From assembly GCF_021513235.1 (NCBI RefSeq), contig NZ_CP090976.1:186001-250000 (forward strand): a stretch of DNA of 64,000 nt. The letters are read 5' to 3'. The first letter of the stretch is position 1; every line of letters begins with the position of its first letter. The notes beneath the pieces are model-generated. The model saw nothing but the letters and a program-made list of their open reading frames with translations. It made no database searches and was not told the origin of the DNA. Source of the stretch: Kaistella sp. 97-N-M2 (GTDB lineage: Bacteria > Bacteroidota > Bacteroidia > Flavobacteriales > Weeksellaceae). The translations under genes and the position numbers were made by a program. Positions 27,358 through 35,975 of the stretch are shown here, in pieces.

Positions 27358-27434
27358 GGAGCCGGGAACCTGCTTTCCGCTGTATCTTTTTTTCCGCTGC
27401 GCTGCGAAAAAGGATGTCGCTGCAATCAGGGCTA
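27358..27434 (-). repeat. Dispersed palindromic intergenic element, copy A
   Basis: Read on the minus strand, the element begins TAGCCCTGATTGCAGCG, has a central hairpin (ATCCTTTTT paired with AAAAAAAGAT around GC-rich CGCAGCG...), and ends AGCGGAAAGC then GGTTCCCGG. A second element at 54932 has the same blocks in the same order: GATTGCAG, ATCCTTTTTT, AAAAAAGAT, CGGAAAGC, GGTC. It sits in a 365-bp gap (27204-27568) that otherwise holds no gene. Confidence 0.6.
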
Positions 27435-27568
27435 TGAGATTGGGATTTTGAAGTGACGACATATATAAAACTAAAAACTGTGCTTTTAATAAATTCAAGA
27501 TTTATCTAAAAAGCAGCTCTTAATTAAAATTATAAAAATTCATACATTTACAAGTATTCCTTAAAACC

Positions 27569-28108
27569 GTGAAAAATTATATTTATAAAACATTCATTGC
27601 TCATTTATTTGGATTTCTTGCGCTTATCCTGACGCATCTATTATGGTCATTAAGTGCCTATGGAAATGCCTCAAGTGGAGACACGGGAATAATAATTTTC
27701 TGGGCTGCAATATTTTTAATTTTATTTTATTTAGTTTTTGTTATAATTCCAAAAAAGTTACTCGAAAACATTGCTAGAAAAACGAATATCTATATTTTTT
27801 CTTTAGGGTTTGCATTTTACGCTCTTCTAGCATATATTTTAATGATCGGTTGGATTTTTCTAAATTCAAATTTTCAAGGGGTTTTTCTGGATGCTTTTTT
27901 TTATGGATTGACATTTGGAACTGTTTTTCACCAACTTGAAAATCAAAATAAAAAGTTAAAATTGAAAGATTTTGCTCTTCTTTTTTCTCTACCGATAATT
28001 GCTTTTTTTTTTTACATTTTAATTTTGCCAAAATTATTTCCATCATTTGCTTTTAAGATAGTTCCTAAACAATCGAAAGAACAAATACTTAAAGAGACAA
28101 ATAAGTAA
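27569..28108 (+). CDS. Four-helix membrane protein, unknown, possibly 3'-truncated by a frameshift
   Basis: A 179-residue protein with four hydrophobic segments (about 10-28, 42-63, 76-97 and 132-150) that I cannot assign to a family. The only start in a suitable place is GTG at 27569, giving MKNYIYKTFIAHLFGF. The region is clearly more AT-rich than its surroundings. Just after the stop, a different frame encodes a soluble-looking segment (FKKGDDFNDLKNALPGYF to the stop at 28325). Deleting one T at 28107 would fuse the two into a 253-residue protein, so the true gene may be longer. Confidence 0.6.
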   Translation: MKNYIYKTFIAHLFGFLALILTHLLWSLSAYGNASSGDTGIIIFWAAIFLILFYLVFVIIPKKLLENIARKTNIYIFSLGFAFYALLAYILMIGWIFLNSNFQGVFLDAFFYGLTFGTVFHQLENQNKKLKLKDFALLFSLPIIAFFFYILILPKLFPSFAFKIVPKQSKEQILKETNK

Positions 28109-28325
28109 ATTCAAGAAAGGAGATGATTTTAATGATTTAAAAAATGCTTTACCAGGATATTTTGTTAATATTGGTTGCGATTTTAGCACAAGCGCTTTAG
28201 TGGAAGATTTCCAATATTCTTTAGTTGTAGAAAACTGTAGGATAACAAAAATAGAATCCGGACCAAGAAAAAACAATAGGGGCATTACAGAAATGGTAGT
28301 CGAAACGCCGCTTAAAAAGGAATAG
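28107..28325 (+). pseudogene. Orphan coding segment, possible C-terminus of the preceding membrane protein
   Basis: An open frame of about 72 codons with protein-like composition (NIGCDFSTSALVEDF, YSLVVENCRITKIESG, ITEMVVETPLKKE) but no good start codon in frame. It is either the frameshifted C-terminal domain of the membrane protein at 27569 or a gene remnant. Family not recognised. Confidence 0.45.
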
Positions 28326-28426
28326 TTTTTATAAAACATAATCGATTCTAAATTAAATTTAAAGAATAAAAAGATAAAAATTTAAATGAAAATTAAATCC
28401 CCAAATACGTCGCTCCCGCAATAAAA

Positions 28427-28456
28427 AAAACCAACTCCGGAAAGTTGGTTTTGCTT
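28427..28456 (-). terminator. Terminator after SPFH gene
   Basis: An 8-bp stem AACCAACT / AGTTGGTT; on the minus strand it is followed by a run of T. It lies 19 bp after the SPFH stop codon. Confidence 0.8.
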
Positions 28457-28474
28457 TATTTGCATAAAGATAAC

Positions 28475-29368
28475 TTATTTTACATCGTCCATTTTTTGTG
28501 TGGCGGCCATCGAAACCATCAGATCGTTTAACATAGAGTTGGCTGCATTTGGCGAATTTGGCAAGAGAACCAAACTGCTCTTATTGCTGGATCCGATTGC
28601 CTGAAGCGTATCATAATGCTGCGTGACAACGATCAACGCCGAAGCTTCCTGTGCGTTAATATTGGCTTCGTTTAACATTTTTACAGATTCTACCAAACCT
28701 GCGGCGATTTCCCGACGCTGATCGGCAATACCCTGACCCTGCAATTTTTTAGATTCCGCTTCCGCTTTCGCTACGGCCACAATCCGGATTTTCTGCGCTT
28801 CAGATTCGTATTCCGCTGCCGTTTTCTCCCGCTCTGCCGCGTTAATTCGGTTCATCGCATGTTTCACCTGCTCGTCCGGATCGATATCCGTTACCAATGC
28901 TTTAATGATGTCGTATCCGTAACTCTGCATCGCTTCCTGAAGCTCACTTTTCACTGCGATGGCAACGTCGTCTTTTCGAACGAAAACGTCATCCAGTTTC
29001 AACTTTGGAACTTCTGCGCGCACTACATCGAAAACGTATGAAGTGATCTGGTTTTCCGGATTTTCCAAGCGGTAAAACGCGTCTGCAACCTGCGAAAATA
29101 TCACCTGATACTGCACGGAGACTTTCATTCGAACAAAAACATTATCCAATGTCTTCGTATCGATAATCACATCCAACTGCTGAATCCGGAGGTTCATCCG
29201 TTTTGCAACCTGATCGATAAACGGGATCTTAAGGTGCAGGCCCGACTGGCGCACGATGTGAAATTTCCCCAAACGCTCAACAATAGCGGCGGTTGCCTGC
29301 TTCACTGTAAAAAAGGAGGCGAATAAAACAATAAGTCCAAAAAAGACTATAATTCCTAAAAATGCCAT
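28475..29368 (-). CDS. SPFH/stomatin-like membrane protease-associated protein
   Basis: A 297-residue paraslipin/stomatin-type protein. One N-terminal membrane segment (about 2-22) is followed by the SPFH (band 7) domain (VVERLGKFHIVRQSGLHLKIPF from about 30 in two parts, DVIIDTKTLDNVFVRM, ALVTDIDPDEQVKHAMNRINAAEREK) and a long helical Glu/Ala-rich region (about 170-240) that drives oligomer formation. Such proteins form membrane rings or rafts and often pair with an NfeD protease; no nfeD is adjacent here, the neighbours being an unknown membrane protein and the tandem-protease gene on the opposite strand. Confidence 0.9.
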   Translation of the reverse strand: MAFLGIIVFFGLIVLFASFFTVKQATAAIVERLGKFHIVRQSGLHLKIPFIDQVAKRMNLRIQQLDVIIDTKTLDNVFVRMKVSVQYQVIFSQVADAFYRLENPENQITSYVFDVVRAEVPKLKLDDVFVRKDDVAIAVKSELQEAMQSYGYDIIKALVTDIDPDEQVKHAMNRINAAEREKTAAEYESEAQKIRIVAVAKAEAESKKLQGQGIADQRREIAAGLVESVKMLNEANINAQEASALIVVTQHYDTLQAIGSSNKSSLVLLPNSPNAANSMLNDLMVSMAATQKMDDVK

Positions 29369-29534
29369 GATTTAAATTTAAAATGGTTAATAATTTAATC
29401 AGTCTTTTTGATCTGATTTGTTATAAAGATAAATAAAAAAAGGAGACACACAATTATAAAAGGTTAAAACACCTTATTTGTGCAGCGACATCACTGTTTT
29501 TAAAGGAGTTAGGGATGAAATTCTAATTTTATTG

Positions 29535-29542
29535 TAAATTTG
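29535..29542 (+). promoter_or_regulatory. Putative -7 box of the two-peptidase operon
   Basis: TAAATTTG fits TAnnTTTG. It lies 112 bp upstream of the ATG at 29654, which would leave a leader of about 105 bases. The open frame continues upstream over this box, so the upstream codons are taken as untranslated. Confidence 0.35.
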
Positions 29543-29653
29543 ATAGACCAGCATTCACAGAACAATATTTTATCAACTTCAAAGAAAATTCTTTCAGAAT
29601 ACTTACCCTCACATTTTCGACTAATTCATTTTATCACTGTAAACCAATCGATT

Positions 29654-32500
29654 ATGTCTTCCACAAAAATTATCAACGATCTTGCGTACGAACGTTTTCA
29701 GGAGGCAACTTCCAAAATCGAGCACGTTAAAAAAGGCATCCAGGAAACCCGAATGGGCGAAGCCAGCCTTACCGATATTCAAACCGACAGCGACAAGCTT
29801 TCCAAAAGGATCGCGCGCGAAAATATGCCTATTTCGGCCGCCTTGGAAAGGATTAACGGCGTACCTAATTTTCAGGATATCAATATCCTCTATAAGATTT
29901 TAAAGATCTCCGAATCTGTTGCCCGCATCACCATTAAAACACGGTATGGAAACTCCGGCTACGGCACAGGATTTTTGGTCGCGCCCGGCATTCTGATAAC
30001 TAATAACCACGTTTTCCCTGATGCCGAAACGGCTAAAAACTCCATGGTTCAGTTCTATTATGAACTGGACGAAAATAACGAAGCCAATAAAATTCAAACT
30101 TACGGTTTCGCACCGGAAAAGCTCTTTCTGACGTCCACCTACGAAGCGCAAAAGGACAACCCGAACAGCGGCCTCGATTTTACGATCGTAGCCATTACAG
30201 AGAAATCCAAAGAGGGAAAATACATTGGCGACATTCCGCATACGGTTTTGGATGAAACTTTCGGCAAGATCATCGAAGGTGAAAACTGCGTCATCATTCA
30301 GCATCCGAAAGGCGATTATAAAAAAACCGTCATGAAAGACATCCGGATGCTCACGCTGAAAGATGACTTTTTAATCTATGAATCCGATACGCTTCCGGGC
30401 TCCTCCGGTGCGGTGGTAATTGGTCTGGGAACAGGCGAAGTCGTCGCGTTGCATCACAGCAGTATCCCGAACAAAAATCCGCAGGGACAGTGGCTTCGGA
30501 AAGACGGCGGCGTTTACAAAGACGGAGATGCCGATGAAACCATCGATTGGCTGGGGAACGAAGGGATCAGGGTGAGTTCGCTTATTCGGTGTATACGAAA
30601 TATGACTTTACCGCCGGAAATGAGTCTTCTCCGAAATACCATTCTCGGAAAGCACACAGAAATCAAAAACGAACCTAAAACCACGAAACCCCGGAAAGAA
30701 AAGCCCCAAGACGATATGAAAAATTCCAACGAATCTGTTCTGAACCAGGCCGTTAATATGATTCAGAACGCGCCCTCGCGGGATAATCTTTCGCTTCAGT
30801 ATTTTGAGATTGAACTCTCCAATATCAGTCTCATGCAGGACGACTGGAAGGAAAATTACAAGAAACTGGTTCCCGAAATTGTCACTTCCGAACCGCTGTT
30901 TCCTTTATCGACAATACCTTCGCAAAAAATTATTCAATATGTAACCCTTTCGTCGAATGAAAATCCCTGGGAGATCGCAGCAAAACTGGAAGCGCTGCCG
31001 CAGATAAAAACCGCGACGCCCGATCTGGAAATGGAAACCGACCTTCAAAAGAAAACAAGGAACAACAATCAACTCACAGAATCCGACATGCTGGAAAGTA
31101 TGAAAACCAGCAATGCCGCGGGCCGAGAAGATGACTTTAAAACCAAATGGAGCGCTTCGCCCTTTTTTACACTCGACGATTCCGACGTTGTTAATCAAAG
31201 ACTTTGGAACCGAACCGCCGTGGGTTTAAACCTGAAAAATAAAAAAGGAACAAATGTAACTTCTTTGTTAGATGAACTTTTTAAAGCAAAAAAATCAGCA
31301 GCAGGCGATGCTGAACAGGATGAAAATCCAGACGAAAATGCCATTATTGAGAACCTCAAAAAAATAAATTTGGTTCAACTCGATACAGGTTACACCGATC
31401 ATGCGAAGGTTAAGGGCCGTTTCAATTTCGACTGCGACGAGGATTTCATTGATGGTTCCGATGCGCGCGATGATATGAGAACAGGTTTGCTGCGCCATCC
31501 GGGACACGGAACGCGCACCGCAAGCATTATCACGGGCGGTGACATGAGTTCTGTTTTTAAAAACGACGGCAACTACGGCATTTTGTGCGACGAAGACAAA
31601 AATTCCCTCGTGAATATTATTCCGTACCGCATCTCCGAATCCGTGGTTTTGATCAACCGCGGAAAAAACGTTGTTGATGCCGTTAATCAGGCAGTTCATA
31701 CAAATGCAGACGTCATGTTTATGTGCATGGGAAGTTATCCGCGGCCGATGATCGCCGAAGCTGCAAAAGTAGCGTACGATAATGGCGTGATCTGGGTTTG
31801 CGCCGCCGGAAATGAAGTCGAAATGGTGGTGGCGCCGGCCTTGTGTCCGGGAACGATCGCTGTTTCTGCCATCAATCCAAATCAGAAACCCTGGCGCGGT
31901 AGCAGTTATGGCCGCGAAGTCGATATTTCTGCGCCGGGTGAAGATGTTTATGTTCCTTCTATGGACGAAAAATTTAACGAAATCATGGTCTACGGCAGCG
32001 GAACAAGTTACGCAACACCACACGTTGCCGCTGCTGCTGCGCTTTGGAAAGCGACGAGACGCGAAGAAATTTTCGAAAAGTATAAATTTCCGTGGCAGAT
32101 TGTGGAAGCCTTTCGAAAATGCGTAAAATCTTCCGCGACAAAACCTGCTGTTTGGGACACCGAAAATTACGGCGCCGGCATTTTGAATATTTACGATCTG
32201 CTGAAATGCGAATTGCCCGATATTGAGAAAAAAGATTACGCCTATGCCAACGATACGCGCCAGGAATGGGATTTGGGTGTTCGCGAGGCGGTGCATTTTC
32301 TCTGGAACACGTTGTTGCGAAAAACAATTTCCGCGCAGGAATCATCGCAGGAGATGCAACTCACGGAACGATCGCGAATTGCCATTGCCGCCATGACGGG
32401 AAATCCTGTTTCGACTGTTTTTGAAAGCGACAGCATCACGGCCCTCACCGATACGGAAAAAATCCTCAAAATGTATTTCGACAGCTACCAAAAAGACTAA
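29654..32500 (+). CDS. Tandem serine protease: trypsin-like domain plus S8 subtilisin domain
   Basis: A 948-residue protein with two serine-protease domains in one chain. Residues 1-90 are helical with no signal peptide. Residues 90-315 are a trypsin-like (chymotrypsin-fold) domain: H119 in TNNHVF, D175 in GLDFTIVA, S251 in LPGSSGAVV. A charged linker (about 335-375) leads to a region resembling a subtilisin propeptide (about 380-460; NPWEIAAKLEALPQIKTATP). The subtilisin domain follows (about 565-830): D577 in LDTGY, H618 in GHGTRTAS, oxyanion N720 in AAGNE, S785 in SGTSYATPHVAA. Both triads look complete. The next gene starts 2 bp after the stop, so they are surely co-transcribed. Start at 29654 (MSSTKIINDL) rather than the TTG at 29540, since the extra N-terminus is low-complexity and overlaps the putative promoter. 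Confidence 0.88.
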   Translation: MSSTKIINDLAYERFQEATSKIEHVKKGIQETRMGEASLTDIQTDSDKLSKRIARENMPISAALERINGVPNFQDINILYKILKISESVARITIKTRYGNSGYGTGFLVAPGILITNNHVFPDAETAKNSMVQFYYELDENNEANKIQTYGFAPEKLFLTSTYEAQKDNPNSGLDFTIVAITEKSKEGKYIGDIPHTVLDETFGKIIEGENCVIIQHPKGDYKKTVMKDIRMLTLKDDFLIYESDTLPGSSGAVVIGLGTGEVVALHHSSIPNKNPQGQWLRKDGGVYKDGDADETIDWLGNEGIRVSSLIRCIRNMTLPPEMSLLRNTILGKHTEIKNEPKTTKPRKEKPQDDMKNSNESVLNQAVNMIQNAPSRDNLSLQYFEIELSNISLMQDDWKENYKKLVPEIVTSEPLFPLSTIPSQKIIQYVTLSSNENPWEIAAKLEALPQIKTATPDLEMETDLQKKTRNNNQLTESDMLESMKTSNAAGREDDFKTKWSASPFFTLDDSDVVNQRLWNRTAVGLNLKNKKGTNVTSLLDELFKAKKSAAGDAEQDENPDENAIIENLKKINLVQLDTGYTDHAKVKGRFNFDCDEDFIDGSDARDDMRTGLLRHPGHGTRTASIITGGDMSSVFKNDGNYGILCDEDKNSLVNIIPYRISESVVLINRGKNVVDAVNQAVHTNADVMFMCMGSYPRPMIAEAAKVAYDNGVIWVCAAGNEVEMVVAPALCPGTIAVSAINPNQKPWRGSSYGREVDISAPGEDVYVPSMDEKFNEIMVYGSGTSYATPHVAAAAALWKATRREEIFEKYKFPWQIVEAFRKCVKSSATKPAVWDTENYGAGILNIYDLLKCELPDIEKKDYAYANDTRQEWDLGVREAVHFLWNTLLRKTISAQESSQEMQLTERSRIAIAAMTGNPVSTVFESDSITALTDTEKILKMYFDSYQKD

Positions 32501-32502
32501 TC

Positions 32503-34293
32503 ATGGAAAAAAAATATTTCGACCTTCATCTGCATCCGCTTTTCAAAAATTTCCTCAGTCATTACGATGTTTTGGTTCCGCCACCGAATAAAAAAATGGA
32601 GGAACTGACGAAACCCATCCGAATGTCTAACGCTTTAACGAGTGTAATGGACGAACTTTTCATCCATATTCTGAAAGGTCAGAGCAGCATTCAGCAATGT
32701 TTAAAAGGCAACGTGAATTATGCGGTCGCCGCAATTGTGAATCTGGAGCACGGTTTTGCCGACAGCCGCGGTTTTTTTGGAAATGTTTTGAAAAGCAAGT
32801 TTTCCAATCCACTCGACAAAACCTATTTCGATAAAGTCCGCAATGGCGAAGTTTCCTACTATCGTTTAATGCTGATGGAGTTGAGTCTTTACAAACAGCT
32901 GCGCGACTACAAAGACAGCCCAATTAGCATCTTATCCCGAAACGCGCCGAAAAATTCCGCGCAGAAACCCTTGAATATAATTTTCAGTTTAGAAGGTTCT
33001 CATAATTTCAGCAAACTGATGGTGGGAAATCCTTTAAAGATCGACTATGTGGAAGACCGGTTTGTGGATTTGAAAAAAACCATTAAACTTTCGCAGGTCG
33101 CAGATCATCTTTGGCGGGAAATGATCGTCGATACCGAAAACGGCGGAAGTCCCGCGGACAATTACAGCCAAAGTCCGGCGGTTAATCTGGAGAAGTTTTA
33201 CAGAAGTTTGTCTCAGGAAAAAATGGACCTTCTTTACCTAACGCTCACGCATCTCACGCACATCAACGAACAGTTCTTGGCGACGCATGCTTTCGGCATG
33301 AAAATGCTTAAACATCCGTCGTTTTATCCCTTCGGAAATGGAATTACAACCTTAGGCTTCGAAGTCATCGAAAAATGCTACTCCATGACGAACGAAAAAA
33401 ACGAGTACCGCCCAATCCTTGTGGATATGAAACATTTGGGCTTAAAATCTCGGCAGGATTATTATGCCTTCCGGAAATCTTTAATTCAAAAAGAAAAAAA
33501 ATACGCGCAGATTCCCATCATCGCTTCGCATATCGGCGTTACCGGATATACGGTTAACGAATGGAAAAATGCCCTGAAGCGCGATACGTGCACGGTGTAC
33601 AATTATGAAGGTGCGCGAGCAGTCTCGCTGGAAATGAACAAAAAAAACTGCGGCAAATGGGGCTCTTTCGTGAATAACGATTTTACTTACAATCCGTGGT
33701 CCATCAACCTGATGGATGAAGACATTACGGAAATTTTAAACAGCAACGGAATCATCGGGATGAGCCTCGACGTACGGATTTTAGGATTTCAGTCTGAGTA
33801 CGGCATCAGTTTAAGCAGCGAAAACGAATTTTTAAGTACGGCGGATTTTCATACGCATTTTCCCCAGATCGCCGTAAAAAATCTGCCCATTAATACAATG
33901 GAATCTATGATTTCTGAACAGGAAAGCTGGCTTATTCCTACGAAAGAAGACCGCCATCCGCTGTCTTTCTGCTTTAATATTATCCACATTATTCAGGTTG
34001 GCCTGCTCAAGACAGACATCGATGAACCGTGGAATCAGATCTGCCTGGGAAGTGATTTTGACGGTTTGATAGAACCTTTAAAAGTTTCGCCGGACATTGC
34101 TTCTCTCGAAGAACTCGAAGCCAATATGATCAAATGGCTGCCCGTGGCGGAGATGGCGTACATCAACGAAAATGGCGGCACCGAAATTTTAAGTAAAAAA
34201 TCGACGCCGGACTTAAAAAAAGTTGTGCGGGCGATTATGTTCGAGAACGGCAAAAATTTTATTGAAAGATGGCTGAAGAATTTCGCGCTGTAA
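32503..34293 (+). CDS. M19 (membrane dipeptidase)-like metallohydrolase
   Basis: A 596-residue protein. Metal-ligand motifs of peptidase family M19 appear in order: H9-L-H11 (DLHLHP; M19 normally has HxD), E164 in FSLEGSHNF, TLTHLTH near 249, H311 in VDMKHLG, H343 in ASHIGVTG and the D-containing GSDFDG near 516-521. It is much longer than a typical 350-420-residue M19 enzyme, with insertions between motifs (about 190-235 and 360-500). No signal peptide is visible, so it should be cytoplasmic. It begins 2 bp after the tandem protease and probably acts with it, for example on peptides that protease releases; that link is inferred from gene order. M19 also includes non-peptidase members, so the substrate is open. 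Its stop abuts the stop of dgt with no gap. Confidence 0.78.
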   Translation: MEKKYFDLHLHPLFKNFLSHYDVLVPPPNKKMEELTKPIRMSNALTSVMDELFIHILKGQSSIQQCLKGNVNYAVAAIVNLEHGFADSRGFFGNVLKSKFSNPLDKTYFDKVRNGEVSYYRLMLMELSLYKQLRDYKDSPISILSRNAPKNSAQKPLNIIFSLEGSHNFSKLMVGNPLKIDYVEDRFVDLKKTIKLSQVADHLWREMIVDTENGGSPADNYSQSPAVNLEKFYRSLSQEKMDLLYLTLTHLTHINEQFLATHAFGMKMLKHPSFYPFGNGITTLGFEVIEKCYSMTNEKNEYRPILVDMKHLGLKSRQDYYAFRKSLIQKEKKYAQIPIIASHIGVTGYTVNEWKNALKRDTCTVYNYEGARAVSLEMNKKNCGKWGSFVNNDFTYNPWSINLMDEDITEILNSNGIIGMSLDVRILGFQSEYGISLSSENEFLSTADFHTHFPQIAVKNLPINTMESMISEQESWLIPTKEDRHPLSFCFNIIHIIQVGLLKTDIDEPWNQICLGSDFDGLIEPLKVSPDIASLEELEANMIKWLPVAEMAYINENGGTEILSKKSTPDLKKVVRAIMFENGKNFIERWLKNFAL

Positions 34294-35649
34294 TTACATC
34301 GTCATGCCGATATCGATGCCTTTGATTTTTCGGTAAAGATCGGTCGCAAAATTATCCGTCATTCCCGACACAAAATCGATAACGCCTAAAACCTTTTGGT
34401 AATCGCTGCCCTCTTCGTACACAAATTGCTGCGGCAATAATTTCAAGGCCATTTTATCGTAGGATTTCCGCGTGGATTTTTCCTTTAAAATGGGCGGAAT
34501 AAAATGATCCAGCAATTCGTTCATTACATTATAGCCGGCATTTTCGATCTCAATAACGGCTTTGTGTCCATAAATTTTTTCGATGGAGAAACTTTCGATC
34601 TCCTGTAAAGATTTGTTTTCAGACTTGTAAATATCAAGCATAGCCTGATCTAAATTTCCCTCTAAAATTTTGGCAAAATTAGTCTGATAAATTTCAATCG
34701 ATTTATTGATTAAAGCGTTGATAACCTTTGCTCGCAAATAAGAAATACGTTCGTTCGCATTGGTAAGATTGACGAGTTTTTCTTCTACCCTTTTCGTGTT
34801 GGGATTTTCGGATTTAATGAGTTCAAAAAAAAGATTTTCGCAATCCGACGTCGAAACAATTCCCAAGCGGTGCGCGTCTTCCATATCGATAATGTTGTAG
34901 CAAATATCGTCGGCGGCTTCTACGAGCCAAACAAACGGATGTCTTTTGAAAATCGTAGGTTCATCGTTTTCCTGTTTTAAATTCACCGATTTTGCAATGT
35001 CGAGAAATGTGTCTTTTTCATTTTGAAAGAAACCGAATTTTTTGCGGTGAATGATGCCTTTCTTTTTGGCCACTGCTTCACACGGATATTTCGCGATGCT
35101 CGCCAAAGTTGTGTATGTTAACTGCGTTCCGCCTTCATCTTTGCCGTTTTGCTGGTGCGTTAAAACACGAATTGCATTAGCATTTCCTTCAAAATTTACG
35201 AGATCTGCCCATTCTTTTTCGGAGAATTTATGTTTCAGATCTTTTTCATTTTTCTCAAAATAACTCGCGATGGCGTCTTCGCCGGAATGCCCAAAAGCGG
35301 GATTTCCCACATCATGACACAAACACGCCGCGGCGATGACATTGTTCAGATTGTGCTGATAGAAAGTTTTCGAATTTTCATCGAGTTCCGATTCGTAGTT
35401 TTTAAAAATAAATTCGCCGATCACACTTCCCAAACTGCGGCCAACAGAAGAAACTTCTAGCGAGTGCGTTAAGCGGTTGTGCACAAAAACACTTCCCGGC
35501 AGCGGAAAAACCTGCGTCTTATTCTGCAAACGCCGAAAGGCTGCGGAAAAGATAATGCGATCGAAATCCCGCTGGAAATCTGTTCGTGAAGCTGCCGTTG
35601 GCGCGTTTTGACCGGTCCGTTGGTTGGTGAAAAGTTGGTTGAGAATCAT
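34294..35649 (-). CDS. dgt: Deoxyguanosinetriphosphate triphosphohydrolase (dGTPase-like)
   Basis: A 451-residue HD-domain dNTP triphosphohydrolase, which splits dGTP (or dNTPs) to nucleoside and triphosphate. HD-fold metal residues: H62 in NRLTHSLEVSS, H112-D113 in LCHDVGNPAFGHSGE and the downstream D of EAADDICYNIIDMEDA. RDFDRIIFSAAFRRLQNKTQVF at the start (about 27-48) is the family signature. Length is normal. A TATTTTTG box lies only 4-12 bp upstream of the start, so either the message is leaderless or the true start is further in. Confidence 0.93.
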   Translation of the reverse strand: MILNQLFTNQRTGQNAPTAASRTDFQRDFDRIIFSAAFRRLQNKTQVFPLPGSVFVHNRLTHSLEVSSVGRSLGSVIGEFIFKNYESELDENSKTFYQHNLNNVIAAACLCHDVGNPAFGHSGEDAIASYFEKNEKDLKHKFSEKEWADLVNFEGNANAIRVLTHQQNGKDEGGTQLTYTTLASIAKYPCEAVAKKKGIIHRKKFGFFQNEKDTFLDIAKSVNLKQENDEPTIFKRHPFVWLVEAADDICYNIIDMEDAHRLGIVSTSDCENLFFELIKSENPNTKRVEEKLVNLTNANERISYLRAKVINALINKSIEIYQTNFAKILEGNLDQAMLDIYKSENKSLQEIESFSIEKIYGHKAVIEIENAGYNVMNELLDHFIPPILKEKSTRKSYDKMALKLLPQQFVYEEGSDYQKVLGVIDFVSGMTDNFATDLYRKIKGIDIGMTM

Positions 35650-35975
35650 GGGTCAAAAATAAGTAAATTAATCGTTGAAACTTTCGCAAACCCTGTTATT
35701 AATGCTTTTTTGAAGTGATTACATTTTTGTCGGGCCGGAAATTTCGGAAATTTGGAAAAGATACAGTAATTGAGGAAGCGCTTACTCAGAAATTTCAAAA
35801 AAAAGAGACACAGAATTTTTCCAGATTAATCCTTCCGATCACTTTAGAGGGAGTTTAGTACGATAAAATCAGAAAGCATTGGAACAGAAAGAAGAAGGAA
35901 ACTGCATTTTCCCAAAGTAAAAGCAAATTTTCATTCGCTCTGGATTATATATTTTCCATTACTTTAGTGTTAATT
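35650..35975. other. Gene-free AT-rich gap
   Basis: This 326-bp gap between dgt and the glycosyltransferase gene shows no gene-like open frame, RNA gene, clear terminator or repeat to my reading, apart from the possible dgt promoter at its left end. Confidence 0.5.
35654..35661 (-). promoter_or_regulatory. Possible -7 box directly upstream of dgt start
   Basis: Minus-strand TATTTTTG lies 4 bp before the annotated ATG at 35649. If functional, transcription would begin at about the ATG itself, implying a leaderless message. May be chance in AT-rich DNA. Confidence 0.3.

Noticed and set aside
28043-28339. 98-codon minus-strand open frame in the AT-rich patch
   Set aside because: Phe/Leu-rich due to AT bias; the plus strand shows more protein-like sequence over the same bases.
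31295-32296. 333-codon minus-strand open frame
   Set aside because: It lies inside the tandem protease gene, in an antisense frame; composition is that of a shadow frame and no motif is recognisable.
34294-35649. dgt as part of a defence system with the adjacent peptidases
   Set aside because: dGTPases can act against phages, but this one has normal housekeeping features, lies on the other strand and is not co-transcribed with the peptidase pair.
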